From: Myxococcales bacterium
Lineage (GTDB): Bacteria; Myxococcota_A; Polyangia; Palsa-1104
Assembly (NCBI GenBank): GCA_003170275.1
Contig: PNAM01000041.1
Span: 89,338 to 153,337 of the forward strand
Direction of reading: 5' to 3'
Length of the DNA: 64,000 bases
In this document: positions 9,232 to 17,667 of the stretch, piece after piece
Layout of the letters: each line of letters starts with the position of its first letter
Position numbering within the stretch: position 1 is the first letter of the stretch
Program-made: the position numbers and the translations under genes
The notes under the pieces: model-generated
The model's database searches: none
Told to the model about the DNA's origin: nothing
The model's input: the letters and a program-made list of their open reading frames with translations, nothing else

Positions 9232-10163
9232 TCTACACCGCGGTTTCGGAGACGGTGGGGCACACGCCGCTGGTCGAGCTCAAGCGCATCGGCGCGGGGC
9301 TGGGCGCGCGGCTGGTCGCCAAGCTGGAGTCGCACAACCCGTGCGGCAGCATCAAGGATCGCGTCGGCGTGGCGATGATCGAGGACGCCGAGCGGGCCGG
9401 CCGGCTGCGTCCGGGCGCGACGCTGGTCGAGGCCACCAGCGGCAACACCGGCATCGCGCTCGCGTTCGCCGCGGCGTCCAAGGGCTACAAGCTCTACCTC
9501 ACCATGCCCGAGCGCATGTCGCGCGAGCGCATCCTGCTGCTCAACTATCTCGGCGCCAAGGTCGTGCTCACGCCGGGATCGCTGATGCGCGACGCGGTCG
9601 ACAAGGCGCACGCGCTGGCGGCCGAGATCCCCGGCGCCGTCGAGCTCAAGCAGTTCGAGAACCCGGCCAATCCGGAGGTGCACCGCCGCACCACCGCCGA
9701 GGAGCTGTGGAAGGACTCGGGCGGCCTGGTCGACGCGTTCGTCGCCGGCGTCGGCACCGGCGGCACGATCACCGGCGTCGGCCAGGTGCTGCGCGAGCGC
9801 CGGCCGGGCGTCAAGATCGTCGCGGTCGAGCCCGAGCGCGCGGCGGTGTTGTCGGGCCGCGCGCCGGGCAACCACCTGATCCAGGGCATCGGCGCCGGCT
9901 TCATCCCGCCGCTCCTCGATCGCTCGGTGATCGACGAGGTCCTCACCGTCAGCGACGAGGAAGCGCTCGCGCACGCCCGCCGCCTGGCCCGCGAAGAAGG
10001 CATCTCCGCCGGCATCTCCTCCGGCGCCACGCTCGCCGCCGCCCTCCGTCTCGCCGCCCGCCCCGAGCTCGCCACCAAGCTCATCGTCGTCATGATCTGC
10101 GACTCCGGCGAACGCTACCTCTCCACCCCCCTAGCCGACGAGCTCCTCGGCAAGACCCAGTAG
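9228..10163 (+). CDS. cysK: Cysteine synthase (O-acetylserine sulfhydrylase)
   Basis: A 311-residue fold-type II PLP enzyme making cysteine from O-acetylserine and sulfide. The PLP-binding Lys is in NPCGSIKDRVG; the substrate loop is EATSGNTGIALAF; the phosphate-binding glycine loop is GVGTGGTITGVGQ; and the C-terminal ISSGATLAAALRLA holds the Ser that contacts the PLP ring. Length and motifs fit CysK/CysM. It closes the operon by consuming the sulfide made from imported sulfate; no sulfate-reduction genes lie in the window. Its 3' end overlaps the convergent lgt gene by 49 bp. Confidence 0.95.
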   Translation: MIYTAVSETVGHTPLVELKRIGAGLGARLVAKLESHNPCGSIKDRVGVAMIEDAERAGRLRPGATLVEATSGNTGIALAFAAASKGYKLYLTMPERMSRERILLLNYLGAKVVLTPGSLMRDAVDKAHALAAEIPGAVELKQFENPANPEVHRRTTAEELWKDSGGLVDAFVAGVGTGGTITGVGQVLRERRPGVKIVAVEPERAAVLSGRAPGNHLIQGIGAGFIPPLLDRSVIDEVLTVSDEEALAHARRLAREEGISAGISSGATLAAALRLAARPELATKLIVVMICDSGERYLSTPLADELLGKTQ

Positions 10164-10903
10164 AGGAGGGCTAGGCCGGCGGCGAAGACCAGGGCGGAGC
10201 CGTATTGGGCGGGGGTGAGGCCGTAGTAGCGCGGGTCGGCGCCCGGGAGATCGGTGGCGCGCAGGTAGTCGAGCGCGAAGCGCATGGGGCCGTAGAGCAG
10301 CGAGAGCAGGGCAACGTACAGGCCGAGGGGGCGGACGTGCTCGCGTTGGGTCTTGCGCAGGATGAGGAAGATGGTGGTGATGACCAGCGCCCACAGCGCT
10401 TCGTCGAGGCCCAGGTCGTGGCGCGTGCCTTCGGGATATTTCACGGCGAGAAAGAAGTCGGTGAGCTTGCCCGGGTGATCGTGCGCGGTGAAGCAGCCGA
10501 GCCGGCCGAACATCCAGCCGGGCGCCAGGCCGAACGCGAGCGAGTCGGCGTAGGGCATGACGTTGGTCTGGTGTCTCCGGCACCAATAGAACAGACCGCC
10601 GAGCGCGCCGATGAATCCGCCATACGAAGACAATCCGCCAAATGGGTTCAGGATGTCCAACAGGGTCGGCCGCGGGCCTTTGGTCTGGTATGCGAATACG
10701 TCGAAGAAGTGCGCGAACAAGAAGCCGCACACCAGTACCGTGGTAACCATCGATGCGACGCTCTCCGGGCTCAGGCCGAGCTCGCCGCCGCGCGAGCGGG
10801 TCAGGCGCGCACCGACTAGGATTCCGGTCGCGACCAGAATTCCGAACATGTGAATGGTGAGCGGACCGAGCGATGGGAAGGTGATATTGAACCAGGGGAT
10901 CAT
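10115..10903 (-). CDS. lgt: Prolipoprotein diacylglyceryl transferase
   Basis: A 262-residue inner-membrane enzyme with seven helices. It transfers diacylglycerol from phosphatidylglycerol to the lipobox Cys of prolipoproteins, the first step in making lipoproteins such as those seen nearby. Family landmarks are SSYGGFIGALGG, the Lgt signature region FGRLGCFTAHDHPG, and YGPMRFALDYLR near the end. In E. coli Lgt the first of these has an essential His (HGGL), here Tyr; that change appears in other divergent deltaproteobacterial Lgt-like proteins as far as I recall, so function is likely but not certain. The tail overlaps cysK in the opposite direction. Confidence 0.88.
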   Translation of the reverse strand: MIPWFNITFPSLGPLTIHMFGILVATGILVGARLTRSRGGELGLSPESVASMVTTVLVCGFLFAHFFDVFAYQTKGPRPTLLDILNPFGGLSSYGGFIGALGGLFYWCRRHQTNVMPYADSLAFGLAPGWMFGRLGCFTAHDHPGKLTDFFLAVKYPEGTRHDLGLDEALWALVITTIFLILRKTQREHVRPLGLYVALLSLLYGPMRFALDYLRATDLPGADPRYYGLTPAQYGSALVFAAGLALLYWVLPRSSSARGVER

Positions 10904-10948
10904 GATTTAAGACTCGCCTTTTGAATCGATTTTGATAGTCTGGCCCGC

Positions 10949-11269
10949 ATGCCACGACCTCGCAAGAACGATCCCGGGGCACTGGTCGGCCCCATCGTCG
11001 ATGATTTCGCGCAAAAGCTGGGACATACGCTCGAGCGCTTTATCACGGGGCGCATCGCCAAGGAAACGAAAGATCTCGGTCGTCGAGGCAGACCGGGCCG
11101 CCGCGGGCGTCGCCGCCGCGCCCGGGTGCTCTGTTATTATACCGGCTGCAAAAACGTCGCCGCGCCGCGTTTCGGGATGTTCTGCGCCGCGTTACACAAG
11201 GGCATCTCGAAGGCCGACAAAGAGAGATACCGCGCCGCGCACCTGCGCGCCGTCGCAAAACGTAAATAG
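10949..11269 (+). CDS. Small basic protein with AT-hook-like segment and Cys/His cluster
   Basis: A 106-residue, strongly basic protein. After a helical N-terminus there is a GRRGRPGRRGRRRR segment that includes the AT-hook core RGRP, then CYYTGCKNVAAPRFGMFCAALH, whose three Cys and one His could bind zinc. The C-terminus is a Lys/Arg-rich helix. The layout suggests a nucleoid or DNA-binding factor (inference); I recall similar short proteins in myxobacteria without an assigned role. It is transcribed divergently from lgt across a 45-bp AT-richer gap that should hold both promoters. Confidence 0.75.
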   Translation: MPRPRKNDPGALVGPIVDDFAQKLGHTLERFITGRIAKETKDLGRRGRPGRRGRRRRARVLCYYTGCKNVAAPRFGMFCAALHKGISKADKERYRAAHLRAVAKRK

Positions 11270-11278
11270 TCTGCGCGC

Positions 11279-13492
11279 TCATTTCTCCTCCGCATAACCC
11301 GCTTGCTGCAGAAGCTGGCGGGCTTCGCTCGACAGCGCCGGCGCCGCAGCGCCCGGGTGCGCCTCGGCCTGGGCGCGCAGCGCGGCGGTGATCTCCGGTT
11401 TCTCCGCCGACAGATCGTGCTCTTCGTTGGGATCCGCGACGCGGTCCCACAGCCCGATGGCCGGCAGCGGATAGGTGCGCGTGAGCTCACCCGGCCACGC
11501 GAGCCGCTCGCTCTTCGGATTATAGAGGAGCTCGTAACGGTCGTTCTCCACCAGCGTATAGCCCGCCGGTTGAAAATGGGTCACGGTGGTGCGCTCGGCC
11601 AGGCGGCCGCCCGATAAGAGCGGCCGTAGGCTCAACCCGTCGAGCCCATCGCCCGGCACGCCCGCGAGATCGAGCAGCGTGGGGCCCAGATCGACCAGCA
11701 GCGCGCGCCCGCGTTCGGCCGGCACCGCCAGCCCGGCCGGCACCCGTCCCGGCGCGACGAGGATCAGCGGCACCTTCAGGCAGGCGTGCCACGGCGTCGA
11801 GTGCAGGTACCACACGTCGTGCTCGCCGGTGTGCGTGCCGTGATCCGCGCTCACCGCGATCACCGCGTCGGCGAACAAGCCCGCCTGCTCGAGCTGCGCC
11901 ATCGCGCGGCCGAGCTTGGCGTCCATCTGCTCGATCGCGCCGTCGTACAGCGCGCCGAAGCGCTCGCGGTTCGCTTCGGAGAGCCCGAAATTCTCGAGGT
12001 CGCGGAACTCTTCCTTCGAGATCCCGCGCCACGGATAGTGCGCGTTCTGCAGGTGCACCCACAAGAAGAGCGGCCGATCCTGGTAGGCGCGCCCGAGCGC
12101 CACCAGGCGATCGAAGATGTCGTTGTCGTACTCGCCCAGCTCGGCGAAGTCGAAGCCGGACATCTGCCCGCGCGGAAGATCGGGGCTGCCGATCCGCCCG
12201 GTGGTGTAGCCGGCGGCGGCGAACGCGTCGATCGCGCCGCGCGTGCCGCGATACGGCCGGGCGCCGCGCGACACCACGCCGCTGGAGTCGGGGTACAAGC
12301 CCTCGACGAGCGAGGTGGTCGAGGCCCAGGTGTGGCCGCGCTGCGCGGAGACGTCGAGGAAGCGGGCGCCGCGCGCCGCCAGACTGTCGATGAATGGTGA
12401 GGTGTGGCGTTGCGGATCGTACGCGCCCAGGTGATCGGGCCGCACGGCATCGAGCGTGATGAGCAGCACGTGCGGATGGCGCGGCGCCTGGTCGCGCAGC
12501 GTGGGATTGCCCCACGCGCCCAGCGACGCGTGCCCCGATCCCTGGCTGGTAGTGCGCAAGCGGATCGCGCGCGCGTCCCGCGGCAGCTCGATGCGCACCG
12601 GCTTCCAACCACCGCCGTCGCCGGCCAGCCCGCGCACGTCTTGCCACGCGACGCTCCAGCCGTGCGCGCCGTCGAGCTCCACGCGCATCTCGAGCGGCTG
12701 GCCCGGCGCGCCGCGCGGCACGAGCGCGGTCTCGGCCTCGAAGCGCACCGGCGGGGGCGACGGCAACACCCACTCGTACACGCCGTCCGCCGCCGACAAC
12801 AGCGACGGCTCGAGCCGTCGCGCGCCGTGCGGGCTCACCGTGCGCACGCCTTCGACTGGCCGCTCGACCAGCCCGTGCAGGGCCGCGCCCGCGCCGCTCT
12901 CGACGATCGACGGATCGCGCACGCCGGCCTCGCGCACGGTCAGGCTCTCGATCGTGAGCTCGCGCGCGGCGTCCGCTTCGAGGAGCAGCGCCTGCGTCTT
13001 CTTTCCCGGCGGAACGTCCTCGCGCCAGTCGAAGCGCACCCGATCGGCGCTGCGCTGCTCGCTCGCCTTGTGCCAGCCCGGGGTGGGCTGCTCGAGGTTC
13101 GGCGCGCGCTCGATGAGCAGGCGCGCGTTGCCCGCCGGATCGCGCAGGCGTGCGGTCACCACGTACTCGCGTCCGCCGTCGATCGGCACGTCGATGCGCA
13201 CGCGCAGCGGTTGAATCTCGTCAGCTACCAGACGCGCGACCACCGGCGTCGCGCGCGCCTCGGCGGGTTCCAGGCGCCAGCCCGGCGGCGCCTCGAGCGT
13301 GCCCGGCTGCAGGTGCAGCGCCTCGAACGCGACGCTCTCTTCGGCCGGGACGCGGCGCGCCTCGGCCAGCCGTTCGGCGAGCCGCCACACCGGTGGGCGC
13401 GGCGCGGTCGCGCGTCGCGTGAGCGCGTGCACCGCGAACGCGCCGCCGGCGAGCGCGAACAGCAGCGTCACGGCGGCCAGGCGCGCGCGCAC
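11279..13492 (-). CDS. Membrane-anchored sulfatase-like hydrolase (alkaline phosphatase superfamily)
   Basis: About 737 residues. The start is GTG 13492, which shares one base with the stop of the upstream sulfatase (TAGTG); the frame is open further upstream but that sequence is arginine-rich shadow. The N-terminal helix VRARLAAVTLLFALAGGAFAVHAL is a signal anchor, followed by about 300 residues of beta-rich sequence and then the catalytic domain: VLLITLDAVRPDHLGAY with the metal Asp, and VSADHGTHTGEHD with a metal Asp-His. The nucleophile region reads RGHTWASTTSLVEG and lacks the C/S-x-P-x-R formylglycine motif, so a Thr/Ser nucleophile, as in phosphotransferases, is more likely than sulfate hydrolysis. 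Confidence 0.85.
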   Translation of the reverse strand: MRARLAAVTLLFALAGGAFAVHALTRRATAPRPPVWRLAERLAEARRVPAEESVAFEALHLQPGTLEAPPGWRLEPAEARATPVVARLVADEIQPLRVRIDVPIDGGREYVVTARLRDPAGNARLLIERAPNLEQPTPGWHKASEQRSADRVRFDWREDVPPGKKTQALLLEADAARELTIESLTVREAGVRDPSIVESGAGAALHGLVERPVEGVRTVSPHGARRLEPSLLSAADGVYEWVLPSPPPVRFEAETALVPRGAPGQPLEMRVELDGAHGWSVAWQDVRGLAGDGGGWKPVRIELPRDARAIRLRTTSQGSGHASLGAWGNPTLRDQAPRHPHVLLITLDAVRPDHLGAYDPQRHTSPFIDSLAARGARFLDVSAQRGHTWASTTSLVEGLYPDSSGVVSRGARPYRGTRGAIDAFAAAGYTTGRIGSPDLPRGQMSGFDFAELGEYDNDIFDRLVALGRAYQDRPLFLWVHLQNAHYPWRGISKEEFRDLENFGLSEANRERFGALYDGAIEQMDAKLGRAMAQLEQAGLFADAVIAVSADHGTHTGEHDVWYLHSTPWHACLKVPLILVAPGRVPAGLAVPAERGRALLVDLGPTLLDLAGVPGDGLDGLSLRPLLSGGRLAERTTVTHFQPAGYTLVENDRYELLYNPKSERLAWPGELTRTYPLPAIGLWDRVADPNEEHDLSAEKPEITAALRAQAEAHPGAAAPALSSEARQLLQQAGYAEEK

Positions 13493-15417
13493 TATTGCAA
13501 CCCACCCTGCGCTTCGCGCTGGGGCCCAGCTTCGGTCCGGCGCACGAGGTGATCGCGCACGTCGAGCTCGCGCTCGGGATCGCGCGAGAGCCACTTGCGC
13601 ATCGCGCGCGCGAGCTGCGGCGCGTCGGGCGCCTCGGCAAACCGATCGTGCGTCTGCGCCGGGTCGCTGGCCAGGTCGTACAGCTCGTAGCGCACGCCGT
13701 CGCGCGTCGGCAGGTAGATCAGCTTCTGCGAGCCGCGCCGCAACATGCGGTGCTTGGCCTCGACCACCAAGTCTTCGTAGCGCGCCTTGAGCACCAGTTG
13801 AAAATTGTCGCGTGCGTCGGGCTCGAGCAGCTCGGGGAGCGGCGGCGTGCGCACGCCGTCGTCGGTGGCCGCGCCGTTGAGCCACACCGCGGTCTCGGCG
13901 AACAGATCGCGCCGCGCGGGCGGCTTCCCGCTGCGCACCGTGTCGGCCAACGACTGCCCGTCGCCGTCGGCGGAGAGCCCAACCGGCGCGTCGATCCCGA
14001 GCAGCCCGGCGACGGTCGGCGCGAAATCGACCAGGCTGACCGGCTCGGCGATCCGAACGCCGCGCGCGACGCCCGGCCCGGCGAACACCAGCGGCACGCG
14101 GTTCGCTTCGTCGCCGCCGCGAAACCATTTGCCGTGGTGCGTGGTGGTGCCGGGCTCGAACAGGTTCTCACCGTGATCCGAGAGCACGATCACCAGCGTG
14201 TCGTCCGGCACGCGCTCGAGCACGCGCCCGATCGCCGCGTCGACCGCCGCCAGCGAGCCGTCGTACAGCGCGCGGATCTGCGCCACGTCGGCGGGCGGCA
14301 GCGGCGCATCCGAGGCGGTCACGTCGGCGAGCCGCTGCACGTCGTAGTCGTAGCGATGCGTGCCGCCGTAGTCGGGCGCGCCGAAGCGGTAGTACGGCGC
14401 CGGCGCGGCGAACGGCACGTGCGTGGTGGAGAAGAACGCGAATAGCGCTTGATCGCGCTCGCCCGAGCGGAGCTGCTCGAGGATCTCGCCGGCGAGCCGA
14501 TCCGGATCGGCGTTGGTCATGAGGAAACGAAACACCGGGAACAGCGCGCGCCCCAGCCGATCGTTGAGCAGCGCGAGCGCCAGCGGTGAGCGGGTCACCA
14601 CCTCGCGCTCGAACACCAACGTGAGCGTGAGCGGCGGCGGCACGCACGCCGACTCGAAGCCGAGCTCGAAGATCGGAAAAAAGTCGCCCGCGTAGTCCGA
14701 GATCACCGACGCGTGCGCGAGGCGCCGCGGCAGGTAGTCGAGATACGCCGGGCGCGCTTCCCGACGGGGGAACATGTGCCGTACGCCGTGCAGGTGTGGA
14801 TACTCGCCGCTCAGGATCGAGATCCACGCCGGCGTAGTGCTGGCGATCGGGCTCAACGCCGCGTCGAACGAGACGCCGCGTGCGGCCAGCGCGAGCAGGT
14901 TGGGCGTGGTGCGCGGCGAGAAGCGATCGGGGCGCAGCGAATCGGCGGCGAGCACCAGCAGCTTCGCGTGCGGCCGGCGCAGTGAGCGCAGGAGCGGGAT
15001 GCCGGTTGCGATCAGGAGCACGGTCACGATCGCGATCGCCTGGCCACGCGACACGCCGAGCGGCCGCCGGCGCCGATAGCCGAGCGCCAGCGCGGTCAGC
15101 AGGCTCGCGACCAGCATGCCGTCGAGCAGGCGTGGGGTCGCGTGCGTGGCGAAGCGGGCGAGCGCCGGCGCGAGCGCTCCGTGCGCGCCGCCGAGCGACG
15201 GCTCGAGGAGCGCCGGCTGTTGCAGAAACGCGCGCGCCGTCCACAGCCCGAGCACGCCGGCCGTCAGCAGCAGCACCCGCAGCGCTCGCCAGCGACGGGC
15301 TTGTGGCTGCGCGAAGCGGTACACGAGCGCCACCGCGGCGCCCACCAGCCCCGCGGCGAGCACGACCGCGATCGCCAACGCCGTCGAGAAGCGCAGCGTC
15401 TCGTGGCTGACCCGCAA
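13492..15417 (-). CDS. Polytopic membrane sulfatase-like protein
   Basis: At least 641 residues. Four or so N-terminal hydrophobic helices precede an alkaline-phosphatase-superfamily domain: LVLAADSLRPDRFSPRTTPN, nucleophile region ASTTPAWISILSGEYP, and VLSDHGENLFEPGTTTHHGKW near the end. As in its neighbour the formylglycine motif is absent (TTPAW where C-x-P-x-R would be), pointing to phosphoethanolamine/phosphoglycerol transferase-like chemistry or a divergent hydrolase. The only standard start is TTG 15417, but the frame stays open to about 15604 and encodes a plausible extra helix (ALADALSGFSIGAALGLVGH) with no ATG, GTG or TTG; the true start may be non-canonical. It is coupled to the next sulfatase by a one-base overlap. 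Confidence 0.82.
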   Translation of the reverse strand: MRVSHETLRFSTALAIAVVLAAGLVGAAVALVYRFAQPQARRWRALRVLLLTAGVLGLWTARAFLQQPALLEPSLGGAHGALAPALARFATHATPRLLDGMLVASLLTALALGYRRRRPLGVSRGQAIAIVTVLLIATGIPLLRSLRRPHAKLLVLAADSLRPDRFSPRTTPNLLALAARGVSFDAALSPIASTTPAWISILSGEYPHLHGVRHMFPRREARPAYLDYLPRRLAHASVISDYAGDFFPIFELGFESACVPPPLTLTLVFEREVVTRSPLALALLNDRLGRALFPVFRFLMTNADPDRLAGEILEQLRSGERDQALFAFFSTTHVPFAAPAPYYRFGAPDYGGTHRYDYDVQRLADVTASDAPLPPADVAQIRALYDGSLAAVDAAIGRVLERVPDDTLVIVLSDHGENLFEPGTTTHHGKWFRGGDEANRVPLVFAGPGVARGVRIAEPVSLVDFAPTVAGLLGIDAPVGLSADGDGQSLADTVRSGKPPARRDLFAETAVWLNGAATDDGVRTPPLPELLEPDARDNFQLVLKARYEDLVVEAKHRMLRRGSQKLIYLPTRDGVRYELYDLASDPAQTHDRFAEAPDAPQLARAMRKWLSRDPERELDVRDHLVRRTEAGPQREAQGGLQ

Positions 15418-15574
15418 CAGCTCGACCGAGACCCGGCGCGAGGCTTCGTCGGTGGGCGCGGCGGTGGCGCCGTTGGCGTAGAGCGCGCCCAGATGCCCGA
15501 CGAGCCCGAGCGCAGCGCCGATCGAGAAGCCCGAGAGCGCGTCCGCCAGCGCCTGCGTGCGCGACGGATCTTTC

Positions 15575-15605
15575 GCTGAAGGCTGAAAGCTGATAGCTGA
15601 AAGCT
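15575..15605. repeat. Short imperfect tandem repeat of GCTGAAAG units
   Basis: The divergent gap between the membrane sulfatase and the TIG-like gene holds four head-to-tail variants of GCTGAA(A/G)G or GCTGATA in about 31 bp. Similar simple repeats occur in many bacterial genomes. The role is unknown; it may simply be slippage-prone DNA in a promoter gap. Confidence 0.5.
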
Positions 15606-15608
15606 AGC

Positions 15609-16238
15609 ATGCTTCGTGTCCTTCCGCTCCTCATGGCCGCCGCCGCCGTCGCCGCCGTCCCGCGCACGGGCTGCACGCCGCCGCGCGCGCGACTGACCGC
15701 GACCCTGCTGGAGGCGGCGCGACCGCCCGAGGCGTGGCTGCGTTGCCAGACGGTGGGGCTGACGGCGCCGGTGAAGTTTCAGTGGAAGCTCGGGCCGGCG
15801 GTGAAGCAGGTCGGTTATAATCTGCCGCGCGACGAGGGCGCGCTGCTGGTGCAGCTCCCCGATCCGCCGGTCGGCCCGTCGAGCCGCGTCGAGTGCATCG
15901 CCACCGACCCGGCGGGCGCGACCGCGAGCGCGACCACCACGCTCGCGCCGATCAACGTCACGCAGGTGACCGTGCCGGCCGGCGGGCCGATCACCGTCGA
16001 GGGCTCGGGCTTCGGTCCGCTGCGCGACGCGGGGGACGGCGTGTTCCTGGTGCCGTCGCGCGGCGCCGTGGTGCGCGCCGATTTCGCCTGCAAGCAGGCG
16101 ATGTGGACGGACGCCAAGATCGTCGCGTGCCTGCCGGCTGGCGCGAGCGGCAAGTGGCAGGTGCGCGTGCAGAGCGGCGCGCGCCTGGGCGCGTACGCGC
16201 CGCCGGTGGTCCTGCCGCCGGTGGGGGTCGCGCCGTGA
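15609..16238 (+). CDS. Secreted protein with TIG/IPT-like domain
   Basis: A 209-residue secreted protein. The signal peptide MLRVLPLLMAAAAVAAVPRTGC ends at a Cys that could be lipidated, although the lipobox is weak. Two beta-sandwich-like segments follow; the second (INVTQVTVPAGGPITVEGSGFGP ... KIVACLPAGASGKWQVRVQSG) has the ITVxGxGF and VxC layout of IPT/TIG immunoglobulin-like domains. It is probably an adhesion or structural module. The stop overlaps the start of the next membrane protein by four bases (GTGA), so the two are likely made together. Confidence 0.75.
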   Translation: MLRVLPLLMAAAAVAAVPRTGCTPPRARLTATLLEAARPPEAWLRCQTVGLTAPVKFQWKLGPAVKQVGYNLPRDEGALLVQLPDPPVGPSSRVECIATDPAGATASATTTLAPINVTQVTVPAGGPITVEGSGFGPLRDAGDGVFLVPSRGAVVRADFACKQAMWTDAKIVACLPAGASGKWQVRVQSGARLGAYAPPVVLPPVGVAP

Positions 16239-17659
16239 GGGTGGGCGCGTTCCTGATCCTGTTCGCGCTGCTGCTGGCCGCGGCGCCGCGCGAGCCGTGG
16301 AGCGCCGAGCTGCGCGCGCAGGTGGCAACCGCGCGCAGCCTGATCGCGCGCGGCTCGCTCGACATCGCCTTCGACGGTCCCAACGAGCACACCGACGTGC
16401 GCGACGGCCGCCGGTACGCGCGCCTGCCGCCCGGCCTCGCGATCGCGCTGGTTCCGATCGAGCTGGCGGCGCGCGGCCTCGATCACCTGACCGGCACGAT
16501 CCGCTCGGCGCCGCTGCTCGAATCGGCCACCTCAGCGGGGCTGGTCGCGCTCGCCTGCGTGGTGCTCTTGACCGCGCTGCGGCGCGCTGCCGTGCGTCCC
16601 TCGATCGCGCTGACCGCGACCGCTGCGCTCGCGCTCTCGACCTCGCTGTGCGCGGCCGGGCGCATTCCCGACGGGACCGCGCTGGCCACGCTGCTGCTCA
16701 CCTGCGCCGTGCTGGCGGCGCGCGGCCCCGGCGTGCGCTCGGCGTTCGCGGTCGGCGCCGCGTCGGGCGGGCTGGTGCTGATCGAGCCCGCGCTGTTCCC
16801 CGCCGGCCTGGTGCTCGCGCTCGTGATCGCGCTGCGCCGTCGCGAGCCTGTGCGACTGCTCGCCGGCCTGTTGCCGCTGTTGGTGGGCGCCGCGCTGGTG
16901 CTGATCCATCGCGCGCACATCGGCTATTTTCCGGATCCGCCGGGCGATCTCACCGAAGGGCTCTACGGGCTGACGATCTCGACCGGCAAGAGCCTGCTGC
17001 TCTATAGCCCGCCTCTCGTGCTTGGTGTGTGGGCGCTGCCGTGGTTCTGGCGCGCGCGGCGCACCGACGCGGCGGTCACCTTCGCGGTGGCGGCGGCGGT
17101 GCTCCTGTCCGTCGCGCAACTGCATCGCTGGCACGGCGATCCGAGCTGGGGGCCGCGCCGCCTGACCCCGTTGGTGCCGCTGTTGCTCGAGCCGATCGCG
17201 CTGTGGCTCGAGGCCTCGTTGCCGCCCTTGCGCCGGCAAGCGCTCGCGGCGCTCGGCGTGCTCGCGGTGGTCGGCGCGCTGATTGAGGGACTCGGCGCGG
17301 CGTTTGCGCCCGCCGCCTATCCGCACGTACTGGCTGTGGTGCGCGAGCAGACCGGCGCCGGCGGCTGGTTCCCCGACCTCGACGACGCGCACTTCATCCC
17401 GCAGTTCTCGCCGATCCTCGGCCAGGCGTGGCTGCTCGATCATTTCCTGCGCAACGATCGCAACCTGGCGGCCGATGCGCCGTGGAAGCTCCTGCAACAG
17501 AACACGCCGCGGCTCGACAAGGAGCTCCTCGCGCTCCATCTCGACTGGTGGGCGCTCGGCTGGCCGCGCCTCCCCGCGGCGGTGCTGCTCGGGGTCTTGT
17601 CGGCGCTGGCGACGGCGGGCGCGTGGCTCACGGTGCGTCGCCTGCGCATGCTACGCTAG
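16235..17659 (+). CDS. Polytopic membrane protein, glycosyltransferase-39-like
   Basis: A 474-residue protein with about ten hydrophobic helices. GTG 16235 overlaps the upstream stop and gives a hydrophobic first helix (VRVGAFLILFALLLAAAP). The layout resembles lipid-carrier-dependent glycosyltransferases (GT-C fold): an early periplasmic loop with a DVRDGRRYARLPPG segment, STGKSLLLYSPPLVLG in the middle, and HRWHGDPSWGPRRLTPLVPLL before the last helices. The last two motifs are typical of a GT39-like group. No clear catalytic Asp/Glu pair could be assigned in the first loop. The likely role is transfer of a sugar from an undecaprenyl or dolichyl-like carrier (inference). Confidence 0.7.
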   Translation: MRVGAFLILFALLLAAAPREPWSAELRAQVATARSLIARGSLDIAFDGPNEHTDVRDGRRYARLPPGLAIALVPIELAARGLDHLTGTIRSAPLLESATSAGLVALACVVLLTALRRAAVRPSIALTATAALALSTSLCAAGRIPDGTALATLLLTCAVLAARGPGVRSAFAVGAASGGLVLIEPALFPAGLVLALVIALRRREPVRLLAGLLPLLVGAALVLIHRAHIGYFPDPPGDLTEGLYGLTISTGKSLLLYSPPLVLGVWALPWFWRARRTDAAVTFAVAAAVLLSVAQLHRWHGDPSWGPRRLTPLVPLLLEPIALWLEASLPPLRRQALAALGVLAVVGALIEGLGAAFAPAAYPHVLAVVREQTGAGGWFPDLDDAHFIPQFSPILGQAWLLDHFLRNDRNLAADAPWKLLQQNTPRLDKELLALHLDWWALGWPRLPAAVLLGVLSALATAGAWLTVRRLRMLR

Positions 17660-17667
17660 CGCTCCGT

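Noticed and set aside
12404..13552. 382-codon plus-strand frame opposite the sulfatase
   Set aside because: Low-complexity Arg/His/Ala composition and no start context; shadow of the minus-strand gene.
13493..14128. Upstream extension of the second sulfatase
   Set aside because: Arginine-rich shadow of the upstream sulfatase; GTG 13492 begins a proper signal anchor.
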